A stretch of 64,000 nt of DNA from JBDSWU01 sp038230395 (lineage in GTDB: Bacteria; Patescibacteriota; Saccharimonadia; Saccharimonadales; UBA4665): the NCBI GenBank assembly GCA_038230395.1, contig JBBRNI010000001.1, forward strand, positions 222,429 through 286,428, written 5' to 3'. The notes beneath the pieces are model-generated. The model was given only the letters and a program-made list of their open reading frames with translations. It had not been told where the DNA came from and ran no database searches. Of the stretch, positions 48,739 to 57,930 are shown piece after piece (positions within the stretch are counted from its first letter, which is position 1; each line of letters starts with the position of its first letter). Made by a program: the position numbers and the translations under genes.

Positions 48739-49864
48739 CAAATTTCTCTGTTGTTTCGCGGTCAAATTCAGGCGTATCAATTATTTTGTGTGAGCGTAAA
48801 TACTCTAATAAACCGATGCGTAAACAGCCGGCGACCGGTATAGCAACTAATCCTCCAAATAATCCACCAAAGCTAACACCAATGACTACTGACATAAACA
48901 CCAATAGCGGAGACATGTTAGTAGAGTTAGCTTGGATCTTCGGCTGAATTAGATAGTTTTCGGTCTGTTGGTACAAGAAGTAATAGCCCAAGATGATGAC
49001 AGCCGAAGTGGTGGAGTGGAACAGAGCTACTAGCGTGACAATAACAGCACCAATAGTATGGCCAACCATCGGGATTAAGCCACAAATGAATACCAGTACC
49101 ATCAGCGCTATCGGATAACTAATATGCAGTAGCAGCAGAGCTGGCAAGATCAGTAATGAAGCAATCGCGGCTAGTGTCACCTGACCATTGACGTAGCCCT
49201 TGATGACTTTGTACATGTCGAGTGCTAGCCTATCCGCTACCTGATGATGGCGGTCCGGGATAACTTCACGAGTAAAGCGAAGCCAAGCTGGGCCCTCAAC
49301 CAGCATCATGAATGTTAAAACTAGGATAGTTAGCATGGCAAAGACGCTGCTACCAATGGCTTGCAGGGTGCTAAAGGCAGCGCCACCAACATGTTTCAGG
49401 CGCTCAGAAAACTGCTTAGAAACACTATCGACTTGCTTCTCAAGATGATATTTGCGGATAATGCCCCCGACAGGGCTATTTTGATTACGGAAGTCTTTGA
49501 TGAGGTGTGGGACGGCCGTGACGAAACTCTCGGTCTGTTTCACGAGTGGCGGCACAATACTGGCCAAAAACAGGCCCAAAAACAGCACGACTATCAAAAA
49601 TGACAGACTAGTTGCTAACGACCGACTACCTCGACGTTTACCAGGAATACGCTGGCTCAGCCAATAAACAGGTGCGTTTAAGGCTAGCGCCAAGAAGAAG
49701 GCAGCAAATACTAGTACCAAAGCGTGCTCGGCCCTCCGGACAGCCAATAATAGCCCTATAGTGAACACTATCATTATGGCCAAACGGGCAAACGATTCGG
49801 TGGATATAGTTAAGGCGACTTCAGGCTTCTGGGAGCCACGTGTGAGGAATTGTGGTATGTTCAT
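48728..49864 (-). CDS. AI-2E family transporter (UPF0118)
   Basis: A 378-residue polytopic membrane protein with about eight helices. Typical segments are ALVLVFAAFFLALALNAPVY, IVVLFLGLFLASIVPPLVKQ and the C-terminal FICGLIPMVGHTIGAVIVTL with QTENYLIQPKI. Family members export AI-2 or act as Na+/H+ antiporters, so the cargo is unknown. It starts 2 nt after the stop of the GT4 gene, in one operon. Confidence 0.88.
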   Translation of the reverse strand: MNIPQFLTRGSQKPEVALTISTESFARLAIMIVFTIGLLLAVRRAEHALVLVFAAFFLALALNAPVYWLSQRIPGKRRGSRSLATSLSFLIVVLFLGLFLASIVPPLVKQTESFVTAVPHLIKDFRNQNSPVGGIIRKYHLEKQVDSVSKQFSERLKHVGGAAFSTLQAIGSSVFAMLTILVLTFMMLVEGPAWLRFTREVIPDRHHQVADRLALDMYKVIKGYVNGQVTLAAIASLLILPALLLLHISYPIALMVLVFICGLIPMVGHTIGAVIVTLVALFHSTTSAVIILGYYFLYQQTENYLIQPKIQANSTNMSPLLVFMSVVIGVSFGGLFGGLVAIPVAGCLRIGLLEYLRSHKIIDTPEFDRETTEKFAKV

Positions 49865-49866
49865 GT

Positions 49867-51030
49867 CTACAGTATCTCTGGACGGCGTCTTTTTTGCAAC
49901 GCCTTCACGTAGCGGCTTACTAACTGGCCACCGACAACCGCTTCATCAAATTGACGAGCGTACTGTGCCCCCCAAGTGGCCATCGCCTGGCGCTGAGTCT
50001 GGTTAGTCAAATAATATCGTAATTTATCGGCTAGATCTTTGACTTCAGATCGATCAAATAACAAATCTGGTTGGGCCTCCATTGTTGAGGCGTAACCACT
50101 GTTATTAGCTGCTAACACGGAAGCCTTACCACTGGCCATTGCTTCGATCAAAACTATCCCAAAACTCTCCCCACCACTGCTAGGGAACACCGCGATGTCG
50201 GCCGAGGCGTAGTAGGCTGGCTTATCAATCTCGCTGACAAAACCGACAAACTCTACAACTTTTTCTAGTTCATTATCGGCGCTCAGCTTTTGCAAATTTT
50301 GTAGTTCTGGGCCCTTACCGCAGATAAGCAATCTAAATTTGACGTCTATAGTTTCCTTTTTTAGTAATGTAATGGCTGCTAAAAGAAGAGCGCAGCCCTT
50401 GCGAGGCACTAACCTACCTAAAAATAGGATAGTCAGTACATCATCGTCATATTTCGCTAAGGGCTTAGCCATATGAAAGCGCTGGTAGTCGATAGCATTA
50501 GGCACCACTTCGGTGGTTACTCCGTAGGTTTGCTTAGAAAACGCCTGCGCGGCAGTCGAAACAGACACGATCTCATCAAACTTTCGAACCGTAGAATGTG
50601 TATACATGCCCAACAAGCGCGTTGCCGCGTTCACCATTGGTGACAAAGCAACAATATGGAACGTCCCTATAACAGCGGTCGTAGGCGCCGCTGCGCTAAT
50701 CAGGCGACCAGCGAGCCAGGGGCTGTAGGGTACCTGCACGTGTAGCACATCAAACTGTTGCTGTTCCAGGAATGATCGGAGAAGGCGACGTGACGTCGGC
50801 AAAGGGATCGACATGCCATTGCCATTGAACCTAACTGAAATGTTACGGCTCAAACTGTGTATGTTTGGTATGTCAGTTCGGGTGGTCGTTCCGACCAAAT
50901 AGTGGACATCATGCCCTTGATTCCGTAACCAATTACCAATGCTTAAAATATACTGTTGGACACCGTCAGGCTTATCGAGTGAATCATCAAATACGAAACC
51001 AACTTTGAGCGCTACGGGATTAGGCGCCAT
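49867..51030 (-). CDS. GT4 glycosyltransferase
   Basis: A 387-residue GT-B enzyme from the start I choose (ATG at 51030, 11-nt overlap with the upstream GT4 gene). An upstream in-frame start at 51135 would overlap by 116 nt. The N-terminus reads VGFVFDDSLDKPDGVQQYIL. The donor region contains ILFLGRLVPRKGCALLLAAI and FPSSGGESFGIVLIEAMASG. Tandem with the next gene, likely acting one after the other on a glycolipid; the layout recalls PimA/PimB-type or diacylglycerol glycosyltransferases. Confidence 0.85.
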   Translation of the reverse strand: MAPNPVALKVGFVFDDSLDKPDGVQQYILSIGNWLRNQGHDVHYLVGTTTRTDIPNIHSLSRNISVRFNGNGMSIPLPTSRRLLRSFLEQQQFDVLHVQVPYSPWLAGRLISAAAPTTAVIGTFHIVALSPMVNAATRLLGMYTHSTVRKFDEIVSVSTAAQAFSKQTYGVTTEVVPNAIDYQRFHMAKPLAKYDDDVLTILFLGRLVPRKGCALLLAAITLLKKETIDVKFRLLICGKGPELQNLQKLSADNELEKVVEFVGFVSEIDKPAYYASADIAVFPSSGGESFGIVLIEAMASGKASVLAANNSGYASTMEAQPDLLFDRSEVKDLADKLRYYLTNQTQRQAMATWGAQYARQFDEAVVGGQLVSRYVKALQKRRRPEIL

Positions 51031-52165
51031 GGCGTTCTTTGAGAGCGTCTTCATAGAGCGACTCGTATTGATCCACGACGTGCTCGTAGCTAAATTGTTG
51101 CACATATTCAGCTGCCCATTTTTGCCATAGATCACGCAGTGGCTGATTCTCGATTAGCAGTTTTAAGCGTCGAGCAAACTCAACATCATCACGTGGGTTG
51201 ACGACCGAAACAGCGCCCAGCTCCTCCATAACATCACTGTAACCGGAGTTGTTTCCAGCAACTATGACAGTATCTGTGGCCATGGCCTCGAGCAGTACAA
51301 TACCAAAACTCTCGCCATATATAGCCGGCGAGCAGTAAATGTCGGCTTGCCCAAGTAATTCAACTTTGAGCTCTTGCGAGATGTAGCCCAAGAAACTAAC
51401 ATTTGGCAATTTGAGATCTTCGGATAGTAATTCTAGTTTTTCACGATTAGGACCATCACCGGCGATGATCAACTGGACATTGTCCATCTCTTGCGTCAGC
51501 AGTTTATATGCTTGCAATAGGTATTTTACGCCTTTACGGCCCTCAAGTCTGCCGATGTACAATATCGTTTTCGGCCCGTCAATTGATTTGGATTTTTTCT
51601 TGGCTGTTACAACTGGCTTGTGGTACTTGTCCAAGTCTATGCCATTCGGGATAATTGTAATTGGTTGATCTGTTAGGGCCGCAGCATATTCCGCCGCAGA
51701 GTCTGAAACCGCGGTTAAGTGGTGCAAGTATTTCATGACTGACTTCATGTAAGGGGTGACTACTCTGACTACAGTGCGCGACATTAATGTCTCGGGGACT
51801 TTGGCATGGAAAGTCGCAATATTAACACTATTAGAACGTAATAATATTTGACGGCTGATCATTGGTATCCATGGCTCGTGAAAATGTAATATATCAAACT
51901 GCTCATGCATGAGCAGTTCGTCAATTTTATCTGTGTCGTAGCTAGCCGATACTTGGACAGTGGTGTGCATGGGCGAACGAAAATCAGTAGAAGTGCCAGC
52001 AAATATTACATCGGGTATGTCGACGACTTCCGCGTCACGGGGCAGAGGGGTAATGATCTTTACGACGTGACCACGCTTAACCAGCTCATCATGCGTCGCC
52101 AGCACGATTTCGTTGACGCCACCACCCTTAGTGATGTTGTACGGGCAGACTAGTCCGATTTTCAT
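51020..52165 (-). CDS. GT4 glycosyltransferase, PimA-like
   Basis: A 381-residue GT-B enzyme. MKIGLVCPYNITKGGGVNEI at the N-terminus and ILHFHEPWIPMISRQILL are typical of phosphatidylinositol mannosyltransferase-like GT4 members. LYIGRLEGRKGVKYLLQAYK and YCSPAIYGESFGIVLLEAMA form the donor site. A TATACT on the minus strand lies 9 nt before the ATG. It leads the operon GT4-GT4-AI-2E family gene. The acceptor is not proven. Confidence 0.87.
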   Translation of the reverse strand: MKIGLVCPYNITKGGGVNEIVLATHDELVKRGHVVKIITPLPRDAEVVDIPDVIFAGTSTDFRSPMHTTVQVSASYDTDKIDELLMHEQFDILHFHEPWIPMISRQILLRSNSVNIATFHAKVPETLMSRTVVRVVTPYMKSVMKYLHHLTAVSDSAAEYAAALTDQPITIIPNGIDLDKYHKPVVTAKKKSKSIDGPKTILYIGRLEGRKGVKYLLQAYKLLTQEMDNVQLIIAGDGPNREKLELLSEDLKLPNVSFLGYISQELKVELLGQADIYCSPAIYGESFGIVLLEAMATDTVIVAGNNSGYSDVMEELGAVSVVNPRDDVEFARRLKLLIENQPLRDLWQKWAAEYVQQFSYEHVVDQYESLYEDALKERHGA

Positions 52166-52174
52166 ATTGTTCTC

Positions 52175-52180
52175 AGTATA
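52175..52180 (-). promoter_or_regulatory. -10 element of the GT4-GT4-AI-2E operon
   Basis: TATACT on the minus strand, 9 nt from the ATG at 52165, within the 31-bp gap after the hydrolase gene. Confidence 0.5.
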
Positions 52181-52196
52181 CCTTATTCAGAGTCGG

Positions 52197-53135
52197 TTAC
52201 GGGTTCCGAGCTAGTACACGTCGTAGCTTAGTCGGCAATAACACGCCCATTTCTGCTTTGGTTGCTAGCACTGGTGGTGTGTGGGCCTTGGAAGATGCTA
52301 ACACTTGATGGTAATCCTTAAAAACAATACGCATGTGTTGCTCAACTATATTATTGTCAAAGTAGTGGTCACCCTCAGTGGCAACATGCCACACTGGCAA
52401 ATCAATACGACTTTTGCAGTTATCGAGCTTCAAAAATTCACTGGTAGTCAGCCAGTGAGTCCGGACATCATTAATTTGCCACAAATGGGTGTCAAACTCA
52501 AGCATTTGCTTAAAATACTCAGGACCCACTTCGATGAAGCGTTTCTTACCCGCCGATAGGCGCTTATAAATTGTACCGATAGTAAAACTATTCAGCCCTA
52601 AGTATCTAATGATTAGGGCTACCGGCCGGGTGGCGAACAACCTCGTTAATCGTTTGTAGTTACGCTGCTTCAATGGTGTAAAACGAAAATCATCCATATG
52701 CATAAAGCCAACTACACTAACTAACAGATCAACTTTTTTTGTGAGTTCTGGATATTTTTGTAGCATTCTAGTTGCCACAACAAAACCATAAGATATAGCC
52801 ACAATCGTAACCCGCTTACGCCTGTAACGAAGCTTTACAAAGGCTGCCAAATAATCGGCGAAGTTATCAACATTTGGGCGCTTATGAATCTGATTAAAAC
52901 TATCCATGCCCCCAAACCCAGGTAAGTCAGGCATCGTAACAGCACCATAGTCATGAAGATTCTCAACTAATCCCCACCAGCGTTCGAGTTTGGCGTGATG
53001 ACCATAAACTAATAGAATTTCCCGCTTTTTTTTAGGTGGTGCCGGCACATACAACATTCGCCCCTCAAGGCCATTAATATTCAAAGGCTGAATGTAATCA
53101 GCCGGATTATCGGTTATAGTCTGCGTCATGCCCAT
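52197..53135 (-). CDS. Alpha/beta hydrolase
   Basis: A 312-residue alpha/beta hydrolase. LLVYGHHAKLERWWGLVENL is the oxyanion region and TMPDLPGFGGMDSFN follows. The nucleophile elbow is AISYGFVVATRML (Ser, around residue 115), WHVATEGDHYFDN could carry the acid, and a His is in SSKAHTPP. No signal peptide. The ATG at 53129 (second Met) is an equally possible start. Substrate unknown. Confidence 0.72.
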   Translation of the reverse strand: MGMTQTITDNPADYIQPLNINGLEGRMLYVPAPPKKKREILLVYGHHAKLERWWGLVENLHDYGAVTMPDLPGFGGMDSFNQIHKRPNVDNFADYLAAFVKLRYRRKRVTIVAISYGFVVATRMLQKYPELTKKVDLLVSVVGFMHMDDFRFTPLKQRNYKRLTRLFATRPVALIIRYLGLNSFTIGTIYKRLSAGKKRFIEVGPEYFKQMLEFDTHLWQINDVRTHWLTTSEFLKLDNCKSRIDLPVWHVATEGDHYFDNNIVEQHMRIVFKDYHQVLASSKAHTPPVLATKAEMGVLLPTKLRRVLARNP

Positions 53136-53215
53136 ATCTATCAGCTTATTATCTGTAATTAGTAGTCATTTTAGCAATAAATACGACTTTTTACCACAGT
53201 TGTCGCCAACGCTTG

Positions 53216-53221
53216 TATACT
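53216..53221 (+). promoter_or_regulatory. -10 element of the VanY gene
   Basis: TATACT preceded by TTG, 6 nt before the ATG at 53228; same architecture as 29948-29960. Confidence 0.55.
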
Positions 53222-53227
53222 AGTATT

Positions 53228-54004
53228 ATGAAACGCCATTACGCTGCTATTGCCATAGTCGCCCTGTTCTTGGCTGGTGTATTTATCTACGGGCATAAAG
53301 GTTCGCTGACTACGCATGAGTCTAGTTCTCCGACAACGGACGCTCGCAAGCATTCGCAAACTACTGTAGTTAAACCGAACGCGCTCAGTTTTGACAAAAC
53401 TCAGCTGTCAACGACCGATCCTTCGAGCATATGGGCTGTAATCAATAAGCAACATCCATTAGTACCCAAGACGTACACACCAATTGATTTGGTCACGCCG
53501 AGTGTAGCGCTCCGCGTACCAGGTAACCAGACTATGCAGCTTAGAAGCGCACCGGCTGCGGCTTTGGAGACAATGTTTGCTGCTGCCAAGACAAATAATT
53601 TGAATCTCATGATCGCCAGTGGTTACCGTTCGTACAATTACCAGGTCAGTTTATACGGCGGCTACGTATCATCGATAGGGCAGTCGCAGGCCGATATCCA
53701 GAGTGCGCGACCTGGTTTTAGCGAACATCAGACTGGTTTAGCGGTAGACATTGAACCGCTGTCCAAAAACTGTGAATTAGCACCGTGTTTTGCTCAAACA
53801 CCCGAAGGGCAGTGGCTGGTTACAAATGCCTACAAGTACGGTTTTATTTTGCGTTACACCGATGCTACGACAACGGTTACGGGCTATGAGGGTGAGCCTT
53901 GGCACTACCGTTATGTCGGTGTTGAGCTGGCCACTGAGCTACACACCGCTAATGTGGCCACTTTGGAGCAATTCTTCACTGTAAGTGGTGGGACCAACTA
54001 CTAA
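53228..54004 (+). CDS. D-alanyl-D-alanine carboxypeptidase (VanY family)
   Basis: A 258-residue protein with an N-terminal signal anchor (AAIAIVALFLAGVFIYGHKG). The peptidase M15B domain shows LMIASGYRSYNYQVSLYGGY, GFSEHQTGLAVDIEP (zinc His and Asp) and EGEPWHYRYVG (catalytic Glu and zinc His). It trims the terminal D-Ala of peptidoglycan stems outside the membrane, complementing the L,D-transpeptidase at 21.3 kb. Leaderless. Confidence 0.9.
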   Translation: MKRHYAAIAIVALFLAGVFIYGHKGSLTTHESSSPTTDARKHSQTTVVKPNALSFDKTQLSTTDPSSIWAVINKQHPLVPKTYTPIDLVTPSVALRVPGNQTMQLRSAPAAALETMFAAAKTNNLNLMIASGYRSYNYQVSLYGGYVSSIGQSQADIQSARPGFSEHQTGLAVDIEPLSKNCELAPCFAQTPEGQWLVTNAYKYGFILRYTDATTTVTGYEGEPWHYRYVGVELATELHTANVATLEQFFTVSGGTNY

Positions 54005-54053
54005 CTTCGGCCGACCTCCTTGTATGCCATTGGCATAGTAGGGGGTGCTGGAA

Positions 54054-55295
54054 CTAGTGAGAGACTTGCTTGCTGGTTAGGATCGGAACATTCAAGCCAT
54101 ATTTATCAAGAGTTGTCGTCATGCGATCGTGTTGAGCTGCTGCAGTGGTTTTAAGCTGCTGCTTATCAATGAGTGCCTGGGTCGTGTTATCCAATAAGTA
54201 CATGTGTACATTACTGCGGGCACTGATAGTTTCAGCGGCGGCCTGAGCGGCAGACCATTCGTAGTTCACGTACAAGGGTAAATAGCCGACTATCGACGGT
54301 TGATAGGTCTTTTGGTCAATCGTTATATAGCCTAGTCCATTAAACAGTGTCTCCGCTGGAATCTGAGTATTTATGAAGTTACCAAGACTGTACCAGACTA
54401 TCGTTTTACCACCACCTGAGCTGGTCAGTTCCTGAACGGGCTGCAACTCATGTGAGCCATGACCAAGTACAATCTGCACACCTTGATCGGCCAGCCACTG
54501 AGCATCTTTTTGCTGCTCGTTGGTAACCGTCGTCGAATATTCTGTACCCCAACGCATGCTCGCAATAATTACTTTAGCACCATCAGCTTTAGCCGCGGTG
54601 ATCTGATTAGCAGCAAAGCTTGTCGAAAAAACATTGACACCATAATCGTTCTGAGCCGGCGATTCAATATTAATGTAGGTCGTGTAAGCCAAAAAGGCGA
54701 ACTTTACGCCTTTAACGCTAAAGTAATGTACAGCGTCGTGCTCAGCGGGCGAGCTATTCTCACCAGCCACCGCCAACATATTAGGGACTGCTTTCCAGGC
54801 ATCCACGGAGGCGGTTATATTGGCCTGCGTAAAATCAAAACTATGATTGCTGGCAGTATTAACTAAATTACAACCAAATTTACCCATATCTGTCACAAAA
54901 TCAGTGGGAGAATTGAACCGAGGATAGCCTGTTATGCCGAGTGCTTTACCACCATTTAGAATTGGGTCATTACAAAATCTAATGTCTGACTTGGACAGAT
55001 AGGGCTGCAAATCAGCCACCATCGGCAGATAATTATACGATCCATCCGTTTTCTTGGCTTGGGCATTGATGGTATCGTGCGCTATCCAGTCACCACTTGC
55101 TACGAAGCTAATCGGTGCCGAATCTTTGACTACTGGATTAGTCGTGATTATTTTGGCTGGTTTAGCAATTGCTGGGGCATTGACCTGACTACTAAAAAAG
55201 ACTCCGGCACCAATAGCTAAAAATATGATCACACAGGCGATTAAAAACAGATGTTTTTTGTGTCGAGAGTTATGTTTATGTTCAGCACCATACAT
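54054..55295 (-). CDS. CapA/PgsA-like metallophosphatase-fold protein
   Basis: A 413-residue protein with a signal anchor (LFLIACVIIFLAIGAGVFF). The CapA fold motifs are present: FVASGDWIAHD, NTASNHSFDF, SMRWGTEYS and VLGHGSHELQPVQ. The N-x-E usually found in the second motif is NDP here, so activity may differ. CapA proteins take part in poly-gamma-glutamate or capsule handling at the cell surface. A longer frame runs upstream through the tRNA-Gln gene. I place the start at 55295, 6 nt from a TATAAT, and reject the longer form. Confidence 0.8.
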   Translation of the reverse strand: MYGAEHKHNSRHKKHLFLIACVIIFLAIGAGVFFSSQVNAPAIAKPAKIITTNPVVKDSAPISFVASGDWIAHDTINAQAKKTDGSYNYLPMVADLQPYLSKSDIRFCNDPILNGGKALGITGYPRFNSPTDFVTDMGKFGCNLVNTASNHSFDFTQANITASVDAWKAVPNMLAVAGENSSPAEHDAVHYFSVKGVKFAFLAYTTYINIESPAQNDYGVNVFSTSFAANQITAAKADGAKVIIASMRWGTEYSTTVTNEQQKDAQWLADQGVQIVLGHGSHELQPVQELTSSGGGKTIVWYSLGNFINTQIPAETLFNGLGYITIDQKTYQPSIVGYLPLYVNYEWSAAQAAAETISARSNVHMYLLDNTTQALIDKQQLKTTAAAQHDRMTTTLDKYGLNVPILTSKQVSH

Positions 55296-55301
55296 ACTCC
55301 C

Positions 55302-55307
55302 ATTATA
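55302..55307 (-). promoter_or_regulatory. -10 element of the CapA gene
   Basis: TATAAT on the minus strand, 6 nt from the ATG at 55295; leaderless. Confidence 0.55.
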
Positions 55308-55325
55308 CCAGTTGCTACCATAGAT

Positions 55326-55354
55326 TTGGCTGGCAGTGCCAAGTACGGTAAAAT
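55326..55354 (+). promoter_or_regulatory. Promoter of tRNA-Gln
   Basis: TTGGCT, 17-bp spacer, TAAAAT, 12 nt before the mature tRNA. Confidence 0.6.
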
Positions 55355-55366
55355 CAATCAGTGCAA

Positions 55367-55441
55367 TGGGGCGTCGCCAAGTGGTAAGGCACTGGTTTTT
55401 GGTACCAGCATTCGCAGGTTCGAACCCTGCCGCCCCAGCCA
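55367..55441 (+). tRNA. glnT: tRNA-Gln (TTG anticodon)
   Basis: Cloverleaf: acceptor TGGGGCG/CGCCCCA, anticodon stem CTGGT/ACCAG with loop TTTTGGT (anticodon TTG), T-arm GCAGG-TTCGAAC-CCTGC, discriminator G, encoded CCA. Confidence 0.95.
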
Positions 55442-55567
55442 TAGCATACGTGTAGCTTCTGGTAAAAATATAATAAGTCAACATAGAGCAGTCTCTAAAT
55501 ATTCCTCTACTATTCTGTTGACTTATTGCTATTGTTTTATTATTATGCTATAAGTTTACAATACATC

Positions 55568-57772
55568 ATGAAAAGATCCCTTTACGTCCTTGTATTATTC
55601 CTGCTCGTTAGCTCCCTGATTCTGCCTGCGTCCCAGGCTTTTGCTCAGAGTCCTAATTTGATTATAAACCCTTCGGTAGAAACAGCTACCAGCGGCCAGC
55701 CACTGAACTGGGCCAAGAATGCATGGGGATCAAACAGCCCAGTGTTTGACTACTCCTCTACTGGCCATAGTGGTCTTTACGGCCTTTCCGTCTCTATGTC
55801 TAACTACATTTCAGGTGATACAAAGTGGATCGCCGACCCGGTAGCAGTCACAGCTGGACAAACCTATACCTACAGTGACTACAGTACCTCCACCGCTCCC
55901 ACAGAACTTGATGCAGCCTACACAAATGGCTCTGGTAATCCTACTTACGCCTATCTAAAAACAGTACCAGCCAGTACCGCCTGGCAGCTAAATATAACTA
56001 CATTTGTTGTTCCCCCAGGTGTTGTCAGTCTATCCATCTATCACATATTATACTCAAATGGCTCTCTCCAAACCGATGATTTCAGCCTGACGACTCCTGA
56101 TATAACATTACCAGCGCCAACACCTCCCGTAACCAGTACAAATTTATTGGCAAATGCTTCATTTGAATCTGTAAACAACGGTGAGCCGACATCGTGGAAC
56201 CGAGGTAGCTGGGGCACTAACACCGCTTCGCTCAGTCTTGTAAGTGGTGGTGCTCACACCGGCAACTATAGTGCCAACGTGAGTATTTCTAACATAACGA
56301 GTGGAGATGCTAAATGGTTTGGTACGCCCGTCAGCATTACAGCAGGCACGTCTTATGCCTATGAAGATTACTACCAATCTACTGTGATGACTCGAGTAGT
56401 GGTTGTAATGACTGGTAGTCTAGGCACCACTTATACCTCGCTGCTTTCAGCGCCCACTTCTAATGTTTGGACGTTGTACAGTGGTAGTTTTAGCGTACCA
56501 ATCGGCGTACAAACAGTTACCATTTATCACCTTTTGGACCAAGCCGGATCACTAAGTTTAGACGATGTCTCGCTCACACCTGTAGCTACACCGGCACCCG
56601 TTCCTACGCCACTACCAGCTCCAACCAACAATGCAATTGTGAACCCTTCGTTTGAAGTAGCGAATGGGTCAAATCCAGCATCATGGGAAGCCGATACCTG
56701 GGGCACTCATACAACTAGCTTCGCATATCTACACGATGAAGGCCACTCAGGCACGAGTAGCGCAAAGGTCACAATCTCAAACTATGCCAGCGGTGATGCC
56801 AAATGGGGCTTTACTCCGCTAAACAACCTGACGACTGGCAGCGCTTACAGCATGTCAGCGTGGTACAAGACAAATACTCAGCCACGTGCAGTTGCAAGCT
56901 ATATTGACGCGCGTGGCACCAATCGATATCTCGAATTGTCTAGGCCTCTAACCTCAGTGGACGCTGCGACGACATGGCATCAATACGCGACGAAAATATA
57001 TCTACCATCAAACGCCACGTCAATTTCAGTGTTTTTATTAATCGCAAGCAACGGCTGGCTACAAACCGACGATTTTAGCCTGACTCCTTATACCCCGGTC
57101 GGCTTCGGTGCACCTATAATCAGCCTGACTTTCGATGACGGTTGGTCATCTATTTATACTAATGGGCTGCCCTTGCTAAAGAAGTATGGTTTTGTATCGA
57201 CCCAGTACCTCATAAGTGGTGCAATTGGCACAAGTGGATACATGACTAGTGCAATGGCGAAGTCATTTCTGTCTACAGGCAGTGAGATTAGTTCCCATAC
57301 AGTCAGTCATCCTGACTTGACTACATTGACCGCTAGCCAATTAGATAACGAACTACACAACTCACAAACCACTTTACAGGCGCTGTTTGGTCTTGGTGTG
57401 GCCCAAAACTTTGCGTCGCCATATGGTACTTACGACGCCGCAAGCATAGCTGGGATACAGAAGTATTATCGCTCCCACCGCTCGACTGGTGTTGGCTATA
57501 ACAGTAAAGATACCTTCAATCCTTATGATATTGTGGTTCAGAATATTGAGACTACGACTACACCTGCAGAAGTCGCCTCCTGGGTGGCTAGAGCAAAAGC
57601 TGATAAGACATGGTTGGTGCTGGTTTATCACAAAGTGAGTAATTCAACTAGTCTCGATGATTACGCGGTTACACCTGCGCATCTCGGTGAAGAATTGAGC
57701 AATATTCAAGGTTCAGGCATTTCAGTCAAGACCATTAACCAGGCATTAGACATAATCCAAGCTCAGTTATAA
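55568..57772 (+). CDS. Secreted polysaccharide deacetylase with three repeated carbohydrate-binding-like modules
   Basis: A 734-residue exported protein. The signal peptide ends near PASQAFAQS (residue 27). Three homologous modules of about 140 residues follow (about 30-165, 175-315 and 330-470). Each starts N-P-S-x-E (or N-A-S-F-E), contains W-x-x-x-x-W-G and S-G-D-x-K-W, and ends D-D-x-S-L-T-like; they look like CBM4/9/22-type jelly rolls. Pro/Thr linkers separate them. The C-terminal NodB domain has ISLTFDDGWSSIYTNGLPLL (metal Asp), ISSHTVSHPDLTTL (metal His pair), FASPYGTYD and LVLVYHKVS. It probably deacetylates an extracellular N-acetylated glycan. TTGACT-N17-TATTAT lies upstream. Confidence 0.85.
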   Translation: MKRSLYVLVLFLLVSSLILPASQAFAQSPNLIINPSVETATSGQPLNWAKNAWGSNSPVFDYSSTGHSGLYGLSVSMSNYISGDTKWIADPVAVTAGQTYTYSDYSTSTAPTELDAAYTNGSGNPTYAYLKTVPASTAWQLNITTFVVPPGVVSLSIYHILYSNGSLQTDDFSLTTPDITLPAPTPPVTSTNLLANASFESVNNGEPTSWNRGSWGTNTASLSLVSGGAHTGNYSANVSISNITSGDAKWFGTPVSITAGTSYAYEDYYQSTVMTRVVVVMTGSLGTTYTSLLSAPTSNVWTLYSGSFSVPIGVQTVTIYHLLDQAGSLSLDDVSLTPVATPAPVPTPLPAPTNNAIVNPSFEVANGSNPASWEADTWGTHTTSFAYLHDEGHSGTSSAKVTISNYASGDAKWGFTPLNNLTTGSAYSMSAWYKTNTQPRAVASYIDARGTNRYLELSRPLTSVDAATTWHQYATKIYLPSNATSISVFLLIASNGWLQTDDFSLTPYTPVGFGAPIISLTFDDGWSSIYTNGLPLLKKYGFVSTQYLISGAIGTSGYMTSAMAKSFLSTGSEISSHTVSHPDLTTLTASQLDNELHNSQTTLQALFGLGVAQNFASPYGTYDAASIAGIQKYYRSHRSTGVGYNSKDTFNPYDIVVQNIETTTTPAEVASWVARAKADKTWLVLVYHKVSNSTSLDDYAVTPAHLGEELSNIQGSGISVKTINQALDIIQAQL

Positions 57773-57930
57773 TTAAAAATTGCTTTTATATAGTATTATA
57801 GTATCTTATTTACATTTTTACATTTTTAGTGTATAGTCTATATTGATAAGGTTTGGTCAAGCAGGGTAACCTCATAATCGAGGTCTTCTTCATGTTTGCC
57901 CACTTTTCGGAATTGAGAGGAAAGCTACAT

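Noticed and set aside
54005..54053. Hairpin TATGCC-ATT-GGCATA between vanY and capA as a bidirectional terminator
   Set aside because: The stem is six base pairs with a three-base loop and no T tract on either strand.
55296..55484. N-terminal extension of the CapA gene starting at 55484
   Set aside because: It would translate antisense through the whole tRNA-Gln gene; a TATAAT 6 nt before the ATG at 55295 and the signal anchor just after it support the shorter form.
57773..57930. Possible c-di-GMP riboswitch ahead of the GT2 synthase
   Set aside because: The leader has short complementary pieces (GACCTCG/CGAGGTC-like), but I cannot find the conserved GEMM core; position alone is not enough.
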